Shown here: one piece after another, positions 52,820 through 61,418 of the stretch
Numbering within the stretch: position 1 is the first letter of the stretch
How the letters are laid out: every line of letters starts with the position of its first letter
Assembly: GCF_032931615.1 (NCBI RefSeq)
Contig: NZ_CP136761.1
Location: 1-64,000, forward strand
Source: Palleronia sp. LCG004
GTDB lineage: Bacteria; Pseudomonadota; Alphaproteobacteria; Rhodobacterales; Rhodobacteraceae
Direction: 5' to 3'
DNA: 64,000 nt
Notes under the pieces: generated by a model
The model's database searches: none
Told to the model about the DNA's origin: nothing
The model's input: only the letters and a program-made list of their open reading frames with translations
Translations under genes and position numbers: made by a program

Positions 52820-53731
52820 ATGACACCATTTTTCATCCCCGCCAGGTTGCGCCTCAGCGCACGGCGGAAGCGGACATTCGCGCCCTATCTCTATCTCACG
52901 CCGTCGCTTCTCGTCGTCGCGATGCTGATGCTGCTGCCGATGGCGATGGTCGTCACCTATTCCTTCCAGCGAAGCGCCGTCCTGCAGCCCGACAACTCCT
53001 TCGCGGGCCTCATGCATTACCGCGAGATCTTCGCCGATCCGGTCTTCTGGTCGTCGCTCTGGCACACGCTCTACTTCACGCTGGCAAGCGTCGTGATGCA
53101 CATGGTCATCGGGCTTCTCTTCGCGCTGATGCTCAACAGCCCGCGCATCAACCCCGCGCTGCGCAGCGTGCTGCGCGTGCTCTACATCCTGCCGTGGCTC
53201 TTCACTCAGGTCATCATCGCCGTGATCTGGCGGCTGCTGCTCGAACCCAACGGCATCGTCAACAGCATCCTGACCAGCCTCGGCATCATCGGGTCGCGCA
53301 TCGAATGGTTCTCGAACCCCGAGACCGCGCTCCACGCCGTGACCTTCGCCAATATCTGGGCGGGCTATCCCATCTTCATGGTCAGCATTCTCGCGGGCCT
53401 TCAGGGCATCCCCAAGGATCTGTACGAGGCCGCCGACATCGACGGCGCGACCGGCCCGCAAAAGCTTTTCTTCATCACGATCCCGCAGCTCATGCCGATC
53501 ATCGTCAGCATCTCTCTGCTGGATTTCATCTGGACCATGCAGGTCTTCCCGCTGATCTGGCTCACGACCGGCGGCGGTCCGATCTACGCGACCGAAGTGC
53601 TCAGCACCTACACCTACAAGCTCGCATTCGCGCAGTACAATCTCTCGCAGGCCTCGGCGAGCGCGGTGGTGATCCTGCTGATCGCGATCGGCCTCACGCT
53701 CTTCTACATCCGTCATCAGAAGGCACGGTGA
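52820..53731 (+). CDS. Sugar ABC transporter permease (MalF/UgpA type)
   Basis: 303-residue permease with six hydrophobic segments, starting FAPYLYLTPSLLVVAMLMLL and followed by the family's TYSFQRS periplasmic start. The EAA loop is IPKDLYEAADIDGATGPQKL, with conserved EAA...G-x(9)-L spacing, and the C-terminal IWLTTGGGPIYATEVLSTY segment is diagnostic of the MalF branch. ATG 52820 lies behind CGAGCGAGACCG. Partner of the permease at 53728. Confidence 0.92.
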   Translation: MTPFFIPARLRLSARRKRTFAPYLYLTPSLLVVAMLMLLPMAMVVTYSFQRSAVLQPDNSFAGLMHYREIFADPVFWSSLWHTLYFTLASVVMHMVIGLLFALMLNSPRINPALRSVLRVLYILPWLFTQVIIAVIWRLLLEPNGIVNSILTSLGIIGSRIEWFSNPETALHAVTFANIWAGYPIFMVSILAGLQGIPKDLYEAADIDGATGPQKLFFITIPQLMPIIVSISLLDFIWTMQVFPLIWLTTGGGPIYATEVLSTYTYKLAFAQYNLSQASASAVVILLIAIGLTLFYIRHQKAR

Positions 53732-54579
53732 TCCCCATGCGTACCAGAAAGACCCGCAAGGACAGGCTCGTCACGGTGGCGCTCCACATCGGCCTTCTGG
53801 CCGGACTCCTCTTCGCGGCCTTCCCGATCTACTGGATGCTCGGAAGCTCGTTCAAGACGAATGCCGAGATCTTCGCCCTGCCGCCCACGATCCTGCCCGA
53901 GGTCTTTACGCTCGAGGCCTACGTCGCGATCCTGACCGACCCGGTGAAGCTGCAGTTTTTTTTCAACAGCTATCTCGTGGCCTTCGTCGTGACGGCCCTG
54001 ACCGTGCTCATCGCCCTGCTTGCCGCCTACGGGTTCAGCCGGTTCGAATTCCGCGGCAAGGCCGTGCTGAACACGCTCATCATCAGCACACAGACCATTC
54101 CGCCGATCACGCTCCTCATCCCGTTCTTCGGACTGGTCGTCTCCTACGGGCTTTTCGACACCTACATGGCGCTGATCCTGACCTATCTCGTCTTCACACT
54201 ACCCTACGCGGTCCTGCTGATGACGGGATACCTGAACACCCTGCCCCGCGACCTGGACGAGGCCGTCGCGGTCGATGGCGGCAGCAGCTGGACCGCCCTC
54301 TGGCGTGTGCTTGTCCCGATCTCGCTGCCGGGGATCGTGGCCACGTCGGTCTACACCTTCCTGCTCTGCTGGAACGAGTTCCTCTTCGCGCTGACCCTGA
54401 CCAAGTCGACGGACATGCGCACGGTCCCGATCGGGATCCAACTCCTGATGGGCCAGCATGCCTTCGAATGGAACCAGATGATGGCGATGAGCGTGCTGGG
54501 CTCGCTCCCGCTTCTCGTGATCTACCTCCTGGCGCAGCGCTATTTCCTGGCCGGTATGACGGCCGGATCGGTCAAGTAG
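53728..54579 (+). CDS. Sugar ABC transporter permease (MalG/UgpE type)
   Basis: 283-residue permease with six hydrophobic segments: FPIYWMLGSSFKTNAEIFAL at the N-terminus, AYGFSRFEFRGKAVLNTLI, the EAA loop LPRDLDEAVAVDGGSSWTAL and the C-terminal FLAGMTAGSVK (the conserved ending of this branch). GTG 53728 overlaps the MalF-type stop (GTGA); an ATG at 53737, three codons in, is the alternative start. Six bases separate it from the PfkB kinase gene, so transport and catabolism share a transcript. Confidence 0.92.
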   Translation: MIPMRTRKTRKDRLVTVALHIGLLAGLLFAAFPIYWMLGSSFKTNAEIFALPPTILPEVFTLEAYVAILTDPVKLQFFFNSYLVAFVVTALTVLIALLAAYGFSRFEFRGKAVLNTLIISTQTIPPITLLIPFFGLVVSYGLFDTYMALILTYLVFTLPYAVLLMTGYLNTLPRDLDEAVAVDGGSSWTALWRVLVPISLPGIVATSVYTFLLCWNEFLFALTLTKSTDMRTVPIGIQLLMGQHAFEWNQMMAMSVLGSLPLLVIYLLAQRYFLAGMTAGSVK

Positions 54580-54585
54580 GCGCAC

Positions 54586-55554
54586 ATGTCTGCCGAGAAC
54601 CTCACCCTCGAGGGCTGCACGGTCGTGACGATCGGCGAGATCCTCGTCGAATTCGTCTCGCACCAGACAGGCTGCGGCCTCGCCAAGATCGGCACCTTCT
54701 CGGGCCCCTACCCGAGCGGCGCACCCGCCATCTTCGTCGATCAGGCCGCTCGGATGGGCGCTGACGCCCACATGATCGGCGGCGTGGGCGAGGACGGCTT
54801 CGGGCGCGTCGTGCTCGACCGGCTGCGCGACGACGGCGTCGAGACCAACGGCGTGTCGGTCGTGCCGGGCTACAGCACCGGCACGGCCTTTGTCTCCTAC
54901 GATGCGGATGGCGGGCGCGATTTCATCTTCCATCTGACCGGTACGGCCGCGGATCGCTTCGACCCCGACACGGCGCTGCCCGCGGGCCACGTCGCTCTGC
55001 ATGTCTCGGCCGCATCGCTCGGCAGCGCGCCGATGCGCGCGGCAATCCTTCGCGCGGTCGATGTGGTCCAGGCCGCGGGCGGCGCGATCACCTGCGACCC
55101 GAACGCGCGGCCCCAGCTCATGCGCGACGACGCGGCGCGCGATGCGCTTGACCGCATCATGGCCGTTTCCGATTGCCTGATGCCGAGCACGAGCGACTTC
55201 GCCCATCTCTATCCCGGGGCAAGCGCGCAGGACGCGACCGACCGGCTGCTTTCCACCGGAGCCCGCATCGTCGCGCTCAAGCGCGGGGCCGAGGGGGCCA
55301 CGATCTTCGCCGGCGGCACGCGGTACGACCTGCCCGGACACGCCGTCGAGGAACGCGACCCCACCGGGGCAGGCGATTGCTTCTGCGGAACCTTCGTCGC
55401 GGCCCTGACCGGCGGTGCCTCGGCCCTGGAGGCCGGTCGCCTCGCCAATGCGGCCGGGGCCATCGCCGTCACCCGTCGCGGGCCGATGGAAGGCAATTCC
55501 ACCCCGGAGGAGATCGACCGCTTCCTCGCCGGGCATAGGGGAAACGCGGCATGA
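54586..55554 (+). CDS. PfkB family carbohydrate kinase (second; candidate D-tagatose kinase)
   Basis: 322-residue ribokinase-fold kinase: TIGEILVEFVSHQTGCGLAK, GAPAIFVDQAARMGADAHMI, and the C-terminal EERDPTGAGDCFCGTFVAAL with catalytic Asp. Overlap with the GatZ/KbaZ-type gene (ATGA) is informative: in Agrobacterium a PF00294 kinase and a PF08013 epimerase act in sequence on D-tagatose and D-tagatose 6-phosphate. By that precedent it would make D-tagatose 6-phosphate, but a related ketose is possible. It is unlike the first PfkB at 49122, suggesting a different acceptor. Confidence 0.85.
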   Translation: MSAENLTLEGCTVVTIGEILVEFVSHQTGCGLAKIGTFSGPYPSGAPAIFVDQAARMGADAHMIGGVGEDGFGRVVLDRLRDDGVETNGVSVVPGYSTGTAFVSYDADGGRDFIFHLTGTAADRFDPDTALPAGHVALHVSAASLGSAPMRAAILRAVDVVQAAGGAITCDPNARPQLMRDDAARDALDRIMAVSDCLMPSTSDFAHLYPGASAQDATDRLLSTGARIVALKRGAEGATIFAGGTRYDLPGHAVEERDPTGAGDCFCGTFVAALTGGASALEAGRLANAAGAIAVTRRGPMEGNSTPEEIDRFLAGHRGNAA

Positions 55555-56804
55555 CCGACCTCGCCTCGATCCTCGCGGGCAATCGGGCCGGTTCGGCGAT
55601 CGGGGTGCCGTGCTTCTGTACCGCCAACGAACATGTCCTGCGCACGGTCCTCGCACACGCGGCGCGCACCGGCCTGCCCGCGATCGTCGAGGCAACCTGC
55701 AATCAGGTAAATCAAGACGGCGGTTACACCGGCATGATGCCCGCCGATTTCGTGGCGTGGCTTACTACCATGGCTGCGGAGGCCGGCGTGCCCTTCGATC
55801 GCCTCGTGCTCGGCGGCGACCATCTCGGCCCCAATCCTTGGCGCGGAGAGCCCGATGCCGTCGCCATGGCCAAGGCCCGCGATCTTGTCCGCCTCTACGT
55901 CGAGGCCGGGTTCCGCAAGATCCATCTCGACGCCTCCATGCCGCTCGGCGGCGAGGCTCCGCCCGATTTCGCCACAATCGCCGCCCGTGCCGCCGATCTC
56001 TGCCGCATCGCCGAGGATCACGCCCCCGACCCCTCGCAGCTCGTCTATGTCATCGGGACCGAGGTGCCGATCCCCGGTGGCGAGACGGAGGAGCCCGACG
56101 CGCTCGACGTGACCTCCCCCGACCGCCTCGCCGACACGATCGAGACGCACCGCGCCGCCTTCGCGGCGCGCGGGCTCGACGCGGCATGGGAAAGGATCGC
56201 GGGCGTCGTGGTCCAGCCGGGCGTCGATTTCGGCCACAGTTCCGTCTACCGCTTCGATACCGAAGCCGCTGACCCGCTCGTCGCGGCGCTCCGCAACCAG
56301 CCCGGCCTCTGTTTCGAGGCGCATTCCACGGATTACCAACCGGATGCCGCACTCCGGTCGCTGGTTGAACGGCATTTCGCGTTTCTGAAGGTCGGCCCCG
56401 AACTCACCTTCCGCTTCCGCGAGGCCATTTTCGCGCTCGCCCGGATCGAGGCGCTGCTCGAACCGTTGCGCCCGTCTCGCCTCCGCGAGGTGATCGCGGA
56501 CCGTATGGACCGGAACGACCGGCACTGGCGCGACCATTACAAGGGCACGCCGTCCGATCTCGCCCTCCTGCGCGGCTATAGCTACAGCGACCGGATCCGC
56601 TATTACTGGACCGATCCCGCCGTGGCCGAGGCGCTCTCCACCCTCCTTGCCAACCTCCGGGCCACAGAGATCCCGGAAACGCTGATCTCGCAGGAATTCG
56701 GCGCACTCGATTTCGGCGACATTCCCCGCGACCCCGACACCCTGATCGAACGGCACGTCCTGAAATGCGTGTCGCGATACTACCGCGCGGCGGGGATGGC
56801 ATGA
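55551..56804 (+). CDS. GatZ/KbaZ family protein, candidate D-tagatose-6-phosphate 4-epimerase (PF08013)
   Basis: 417-residue member of the D-tagatose-bisphosphate aldolase class II non-catalytic subunit family: IGVPCFCTANEHVLRTVL, VEATCNQVNQDGGYTGMMPA, LVLGGDHLGPNPWRGEPD, FRKIHLDASMPLGGEAPPDF, VIGTEVPIPGGE and FLKVGPELTFRFREAIFALA are all family landmarks. The catalytic partner GatY/KbaY is absent nearby, which argues against a class II aldolase subunit and for the D-tagatose-6-phosphate to D-fructose-6-phosphate epimerase described for this family in Agrobacterium. It is coupled to the PfkB gene upstream and to the P-loop kinase downstream. Confidence 0.82.
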   Translation: MTDLASILAGNRAGSAIGVPCFCTANEHVLRTVLAHAARTGLPAIVEATCNQVNQDGGYTGMMPADFVAWLTTMAAEAGVPFDRLVLGGDHLGPNPWRGEPDAVAMAKARDLVRLYVEAGFRKIHLDASMPLGGEAPPDFATIAARAADLCRIAEDHAPDPSQLVYVIGTEVPIPGGETEEPDALDVTSPDRLADTIETHRAAFAARGLDAAWERIAGVVVQPGVDFGHSSVYRFDTEAADPLVAALRNQPGLCFEAHSTDYQPDAALRSLVERHFAFLKVGPELTFRFREAIFALARIEALLEPLRPSRLREVIADRMDRNDRHWRDHYKGTPSDLALLRGYSYSDRIRYYWTDPAVAEALSTLLANLRATEIPETLISQEFGALDFGDIPRDPDTLIERHVLKCVSRYYRAAGMA

Positions 56805-57478
56805 CGACTGGACCGCAGGACATTCCCGCCGCCCTTGTCGAGCGGATCCTTACACCCGGGGGCGCCTCGCGCCGCATCGTCGCCGTGATGGGCCCGCCCG
56901 GATCGGGCAAGTCCACCTTCGCCGAAACGCTGCGCGATGCGCTGGCGGATCGCGGGGCGCAGGTCGCGATCCTGCCGATGGACGGCTTCCACCACGACGA
57001 CGCGATCCTCGACGCGCGCGGCCTGCGCGCGCGCAAGGGCGCGCCCGAAACCTTCGATGTCGCGGGCCTCGTGCATCTCGTCGGCCGTCTGCGCCGCAAC
57101 GACGAGGGCGAGATCGCCGTGCCCGTCTTCGACCGCAGGCTGGAGATTTCGCGCAACGCCGCGCGGCTCATCGACCCCGGCATCGACACGCTGATCGTCG
57201 AGGGCAACTACCTCCTGCTCGACCGGCCCGGCTGGAGCGCGCTCGCCCCGCTCTTCGATCTCACGATCGCGCTCGACGTCCCCGAGGCCGAACTCCGACG
57301 CCGCCTGATCGAGCGCTGGCGCGGCTTCGCCATCCCCGAGGCCGAGATCCCCGCCCGCGTCGACGGCAACGACATGCGCAACGGTCTGACCGTTCTCGGT
57401 CATTCGCGTGCTGCCGACATCACCCTGCAGGAGACCGGCGCGGCCGGATACCTCATCAAGGAAGAGGACAGACAATGA
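56801..57478 (+). CDS. P-loop nucleoside/sugar kinase-like protein (FrcK/uridine kinase superfamily)
   Basis: 225-residue kinase-like protein: Walker A MGPPGSGKSTFAETL (about residues 30-44), ILPMDGFHHDDAILDARGL, DVAGLVHLVGRLRR, EGNYLLLDRPGWSALAPLFD with Walker-B-like DLTIALDVPEAELRRRL and VDGNDMRNGLTVL. This is the PRK/PanK/uridine kinase group that contains the fructose kinase FrcK of rhizobia. It overlaps both neighbours by ATGA. Substrate uncertain; a ketohexose or a related sugar is likely from context. Confidence 0.78.
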   Translation: MTTGPQDIPAALVERILTPGGASRRIVAVMGPPGSGKSTFAETLRDALADRGAQVAILPMDGFHHDDAILDARGLRARKGAPETFDVAGLVHLVGRLRRNDEGEIAVPVFDRRLEISRNAARLIDPGIDTLIVEGNYLLLDRPGWSALAPLFDLTIALDVPEAELRRRLIERWRGFAIPEAEIPARVDGNDMRNGLTVLGHSRAADITLQETGAAGYLIKEEDRQ

Positions 57479-58203
57479 ACGGATCCGACAAGGGCGCCAT
57501 CCTGGTCACCGGGGCGAGCGGCGGCATCGGCGGGGCGACGGTGCGCCAGCTTCGCGCCGCGGGCTGGGACGTGATCGCCGGGGGCCGCAACGAGGAGGCG
57601 CTCGCCGCGCTCACGGGCGAGACGGGCTGCCGCACCGTCGCCTTCGAGCTCGAGGAGGAGGACAGCATCCGCGAGGCGCTGGCCGATCTCGACCTCTACG
57701 GTGTCGTCAATTGCGGCGGGTTCGGCGGAGAGATCGCGACGCCGATGGAGACCGATATCTCCGTCTTCGACAAGGTCATCTCGATCAATGCGCGCGGCGC
57801 GCTTCTGGTGACGAAATACGCCTCTGCCTCGATGATCCGGCTGGGCAAGGGCGGCGCAATCGTCAACGTCTCGAGCCAGGCCTCGCTCGTAGGATTGCGC
57901 GGGCACATCTCCTACGGATCGTCCAAGGCCGCACTCGACAACATCACGCGCGTCTCGGCACTGGAGCTCGGGCAATACGGCATCCGCGTCAACAGCGTGA
58001 ACCCCACCGTGGTGATGACCCCGATGTCGGCATGGTACTGGGGCCGCCCCGATGTGCAGGGGCCGTTCCTCGAGACGATGCCGCTCGGGCGGTGGGCGAC
58101 CGAGGACGAGATCGCCGCCCCGATCGTCTTCCTGCTGTCGGACGGCGCGTCGATGATCTCGGGCGTCATGCTTCCGATCGACGGCGGCTTCACCGCCGTC
58201 TGA
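57475..58203 (+). CDS. Short-chain dehydrogenase/reductase, candidate polyol dehydrogenase
   Basis: 242-residue classical SDR. Cofactor motif VTGASGGIGGATVRQLRAAG near residues 10-30, the Asn of VVNCGGFGGEIA, catalytic Ser in VNVSSQASLVG and Tyr-x3-Lys in SYGSSKAALDN, then the C-terminal SDGASMISGVMLPIDGGFTA. Length and motifs match L-xylulose reductase/galactitol-type dehydrogenases. Next to a tagatose-type kinase and epimerase it could oxidise a hexitol to the ketohexose, but the reverse reaction and other substrates cannot be excluded. The last gene of the sugar operon, followed by a strong convergent hairpin. Confidence 0.87.
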   Translation: MNGSDKGAILVTGASGGIGGATVRQLRAAGWDVIAGGRNEEALAALTGETGCRTVAFELEEEDSIREALADLDLYGVVNCGGFGGEIATPMETDISVFDKVISINARGALLVTKYASASMIRLGKGGAIVNVSSQASLVGLRGHISYGSSKAALDNITRVSALELGQYGIRVNSVNPTVVMTPMSAWYWGRPDVQGPFLETMPLGRWATEDEIAAPIVFLLSDGASMISGVMLPIDGGFTAV

Positions 58204-58209
58204 GACCGC

Positions 58210-58244
58210 CAGCCCCGCGCGCTCAGTCGCGATGCGCGGGGCTG
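58210..58244. terminator. Bidirectional hairpin between the SDR gene and fdsD
   Basis: CAGCCCCGCGC (58210-58220) pairs perfectly with GCGCGGGGCTG (58234-58244), 11 base pairs over a 13-base loop. It starts 7 bases past the SDR stop and reaches into the last codons of fdsD, so it serves both convergent transcripts. Confidence 0.8.
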
Positions 58245-58519
58245 ATCGGCTCCGATCCGACCGGCGATTTCGGGGCACCGGGCCGGTCGCCCGAAGCCTC
58301 CTCCGGCATACGGATCAGCGGCACCGCCCGCCGCACTAGGTCGCGCGCCGGCAGGTTGTCATGCGCAGAGAGCGCATCGAGGAATTGCCGCCGCATCCGC
58401 GGGTCCCAGAAATCGTTGATATGCGCGGCAAGCCCCTCCAAGGCCTCGGTTTCATCCGCCTTGCTCTCCATGAAGAGGCTGATCTGGTTCGCCATGCCGA
58501 CGAGCTTTTCGGGTCGCAT
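58223..58519 (-). CDS. fdsD: Formate dehydrogenase delta subunit
   Basis: 98-residue small subunit: starts MRPEKLVGMANQISLFMESK and has the DFWDPRMRRQFLDAL helix typical of FdsD. The subunit accompanies the soluble NAD-dependent molybdenum formate dehydrogenase. Start ATG 58519 has a good site (GGGAGGGAGGC). It follows fdsA by 10 bases, with no fdsC between them, contrary to the fdsGBACD order of Rhodobacter. Its last codons overlap the hairpin at 58210-58244. Confidence 0.88.
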   Translation of the reverse strand: MRPEKLVGMANQISLFMESKADETEALEGLAAHINDFWDPRMRRQFLDALSAHDNLPARDLVRRAVPLIRMPEEASGDRPGAPKSPVGSEPISPAHRD

Positions 58520-58529
58520 GCCTCCCTCC

Positions 58530-61418
58530 CTATTCGGCCGCGTGAGTGATGCGCCGGGCCGCATCCGCGTGGTCGGAATAGCTTTCCTGCCAGTCGCTCG
58601 GCCCGTTCGAGGGCGCGACCTGCACCGCCGTCACCTTGTATTCGGGACAGTTCGTCGCCCAGTCCGAATTGTCGGTCGTGACGACGTTGGCCTGCGTGTC
58701 GGGATGATGGAAGGTCGTGTAGACCACGCCCGGCGACACCCGGTCGGTGATCTTCGCCCGCAGCGTCGTCGCCCCCGCGCGGGACGCGATCCGCACCCAG
58801 TCGCCGTCCCTGACGCCGCGGGTCTCGGCATCGTGGGGATGGATCTCGAGCACGTCCTCGTCGTGCCAGACGACATTCGCCGTGCGCCGGGTCTGTGCGC
58901 CCACATTGTATTGCGACAGGATGCGGCCCGTCGTCAGCAGCAGCGGATATCGCGGCCCGCTGCGCTCCTCGGTCGCGACATAATCGGTGCGGATGAACCG
59001 CCCCTTGCCGCGCACGAAGCCATCCACATGCATCATCGGCGTACCCTCAGGATGCGCCTCGTTGCAGGGCCACTGGACCGATCCCTTCTCCTCCAGAAGA
59101 TCGTAGGTCACGCCCGCGAAGGACGGCGTCGTCGCCGCGATCTCGGCCATGACCTCGCTCGGGTGGGTATAGCCCCAATCGGTGCCCATCGCGGCGGCGA
59201 GCATCTGCGTCACCTCCCAGTCGGCATAGGTCGCGCGGGGGGCCATCACGCGGCGCACCCGGTTGATCCGCCGTTCGGCATTGGTGAAGGTCCCGTCCTT
59301 TTCGAGGAAGGACGACCCCGGCAGGAAGACATGCGCGTAGTTCGACGTCTCGTTGAGGAAGAGGTCCTGCACGATCACGCAATCCATCGCCGAAAGCGCC
59401 GCGACCACGTGGCTCGTGTCCGGGTCGGATTGAACGATGTCCTCGCCCTGGCAGTAGAGCCCGCCGAACGACCCCTCCAGCGCGGCGTCGAACATGTTGG
59501 GGATCCGGAGGCCCGGCTCGGGGTCGATCTCCACGCCCCAGCGGCTCTCGAAGATTTCGCGCACATCGGCGTTCTTCACGTGCCGATAGCCCGGCAGCTC
59601 GTGCGGGAAGGACCCCATGTCGCACGAGCCCTGCACGTTGTTCTGGCCCCTCAGCGGGTTCACCCCCGCGCCCTCGATCCCGACGTTGCCGGTCAGCATG
59701 GCGAGGTTCGCGATCCCGATGACGGTGGTCGAGCCCTGGCTGTGCTCGGTCACGCCCAGCCCGTAATAGATCGCCGCCCGTCCCCCGGTCGCATAGAGGC
59801 GCGCGGCCTGCCGCAGCGTTTCGGCCGGAACGCCGGTGATGGCTTCGGTCGCTTCGGGCGAATGACGCGGATCGGCGATGAACTCCGCGTAATCGGCATA
59901 GGCGTCGGTATCGCAGCGCGCGTCGATATAGGCCTGGTTCTGCAGCCCCTCCGTCACGATGACATGCGCCATCGCCGAGACGACGGCGACGTTGGTTCCG
60001 GGCCTGAGCGGCAGGTGATGGGCCGCCTCGACATGCGGCGTCTTGACCAGATCGATGCGCCGCGGGTCCACGACGATCAGCTTCGCGCCCTGCCGCAGAC
60101 GTTTCTTCAGGCGGCTGGCAAAGACCGGATGCCCGTCGGTCGGGTTGGCCCCGATCACCAGCACCACGTCCGTCTGTTCGACCGAGTCGAAATCCTGCGT
60201 TCCGGCCGATGTGCCGTAGGTCTGCCCGAGGCCATAGCCGGTCGGCGAATGACAGACCCGCGCGCATGTATCGGTATTGTTGTTGAGGAACACGCCCCGC
60301 GCGAGCTTCTGGACCAGGTAGGTCTCCTCGTTCGTGCAGCGGCTCGAGGTGATGACACCGATCGAGCGGCGACCCTTCTCGGCCTGGATGCCCTTGAGGC
60401 GTTTCGCCGCGAACCCGAGCGCCTCCTCCCACGAGACCTCGCGCCATGGCTCGTCGATGCGGTCGCGGATCATCGGCGACAGGATGCGGTCCGAATGTTC
60501 GGCATAGCCATAGGCGAAGCGGCCCTTGACGCAGGAATGGCCGCGATTGGCCTTGCCGTCCTTGTAGGGCACCATGCGCACCAGCTCGTCGCCGCGCATC
60601 TGCGCCTCGAACGAACATCCCACGCCGCAATAGGCGCAGGTCGTCACCACGCTGCGTTCGGGCGTGCCGATCTCGACCACGCTCTTTTCCACCAGCGTCG
60701 CGGTCGGGCAGGCCTGCACGCAGGCCCCGCAGGAGACGCAATCCGACGACAGCATGTCGTCGAGCGACGTGCCCGCCGAGACCCGGCTGTCCCAGCCGCG
60801 CCCCGCGATGGTTAGCGCGAAGGTGCCCTGCACCTCCTCGCAGGCCCGCACGCAGCGCGAGCAGACGATGCATTTCGACGGGTCGTAGTCGAAATAGGGG
60901 TTCGACGTATCCTTCGGCATGTAGAACGGGTTGTGCTCTCCGGCCGTGTTGCGGATCTGGAAATGCGTGCCCTTCTCGGCCACGCTGTCATAGCGCACGT
61001 CGCGCAGGCCCACGGCCCCCGCCATGTCCTGAAGCTCGCAATCGCCGTTCGCGGCGCAGGTCAGGCAGTCGAGCGGATGGTCGGAAATATAGAGCTCCAT
61101 CACCCCCTTGCGCAGCTTCTTCAGCCGGTCGGTCTGCGTGCGCACCACCATCCCTTCGGCGACGGGCGTGGTGCAGGACGACGGCGTGCCGTTGCGGCCT
61201 TCGATCTCGACCAGACAGAGCCTGCAGGACCCGAACGCGTCGAGCATGTCGGTCGCACAGAGCTTCGGCACCTGGATCGAGGCCTCCGAGGCCGCGCGCA
61301 TGATCGAGGTTCCGGCGGGCACCGTGACCTGCGCGCCGTCGACGGTGAGCGTCACCATCGTCTCGGACGTGCCGCGCTTGGTGCCGTGATCCGTGCTGCG
61401 GGACAGGGGAATGGTCAT
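58530..61418 (-). CDS. fdsA: NAD-dependent formate dehydrogenase alpha subunit (bis-MGD molybdenum)
   Basis: 962-residue catalytic subunit. N-terminal 2Fe-2S ferredoxin-like domain (about 22-100, FGSCRLCLVEIEGRNG), NuoG-type His-Cys3 box (LDCLTCAANGDCELQ), two 4Fe-4S ferredoxin motifs (CIVCSRCVRAC, CVSCGACVQAC), then the MopB 4Fe-4S motif (CAYCGVGCSF). The molybdenum ligand is Cys389 and the adjacent His390 is in CARVCHSPTGYGLG. The C-terminal molydopterin-binding domain ends at YKVTAVQVAPSNGPSDWQES. It oxidises formate to CO2, passing electrons to FdsB. ATG 61418 overlaps the fdsB stop by four bases; the much longer frame upstream is in the fdsB region. Confidence 0.95.
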   Translation of the reverse strand: MTIPLSRSTDHGTKRGTSETMVTLTVDGAQVTVPAGTSIMRAASEASIQVPKLCATDMLDAFGSCRLCLVEIEGRNGTPSSCTTPVAEGMVVRTQTDRLKKLRKGVMELYISDHPLDCLTCAANGDCELQDMAGAVGLRDVRYDSVAEKGTHFQIRNTAGEHNPFYMPKDTSNPYFDYDPSKCIVCSRCVRACEEVQGTFALTIAGRGWDSRVSAGTSLDDMLSSDCVSCGACVQACPTATLVEKSVVEIGTPERSVVTTCAYCGVGCSFEAQMRGDELVRMVPYKDGKANRGHSCVKGRFAYGYAEHSDRILSPMIRDRIDEPWREVSWEEALGFAAKRLKGIQAEKGRRSIGVITSSRCTNEETYLVQKLARGVFLNNNTDTCARVCHSPTGYGLGQTYGTSAGTQDFDSVEQTDVVLVIGANPTDGHPVFASRLKKRLRQGAKLIVVDPRRIDLVKTPHVEAAHHLPLRPGTNVAVVSAMAHVIVTEGLQNQAYIDARCDTDAYADYAEFIADPRHSPEATEAITGVPAETLRQAARLYATGGRAAIYYGLGVTEHSQGSTTVIGIANLAMLTGNVGIEGAGVNPLRGQNNVQGSCDMGSFPHELPGYRHVKNADVREIFESRWGVEIDPEPGLRIPNMFDAALEGSFGGLYCQGEDIVQSDPDTSHVVAALSAMDCVIVQDLFLNETSNYAHVFLPGSSFLEKDGTFTNAERRINRVRRVMAPRATYADWEVTQMLAAAMGTDWGYTHPSEVMAEIAATTPSFAGVTYDLLEEKGSVQWPCNEAHPEGTPMMHVDGFVRGKGRFIRTDYVATEERSGPRYPLLLTTGRILSQYNVGAQTRRTANVVWHDEDVLEIHPHDAETRGVRDGDWVRIASRAGATTLRAKITDRVSPGVVYTTFHHPDTQANVVTTDNSDWATNCPEYKVTAVQVAPSNGPSDWQESYSDHADAARRITHAAE

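Noticed and set aside
57408..60815. A 1135-codon plus-strand frame opposite fdsD and fdsA
   Set aside because: Its start region overlaps the SDR gene in another frame, and most of it is a GC-driven shadow of fdsA, which has clear cofactor motifs.
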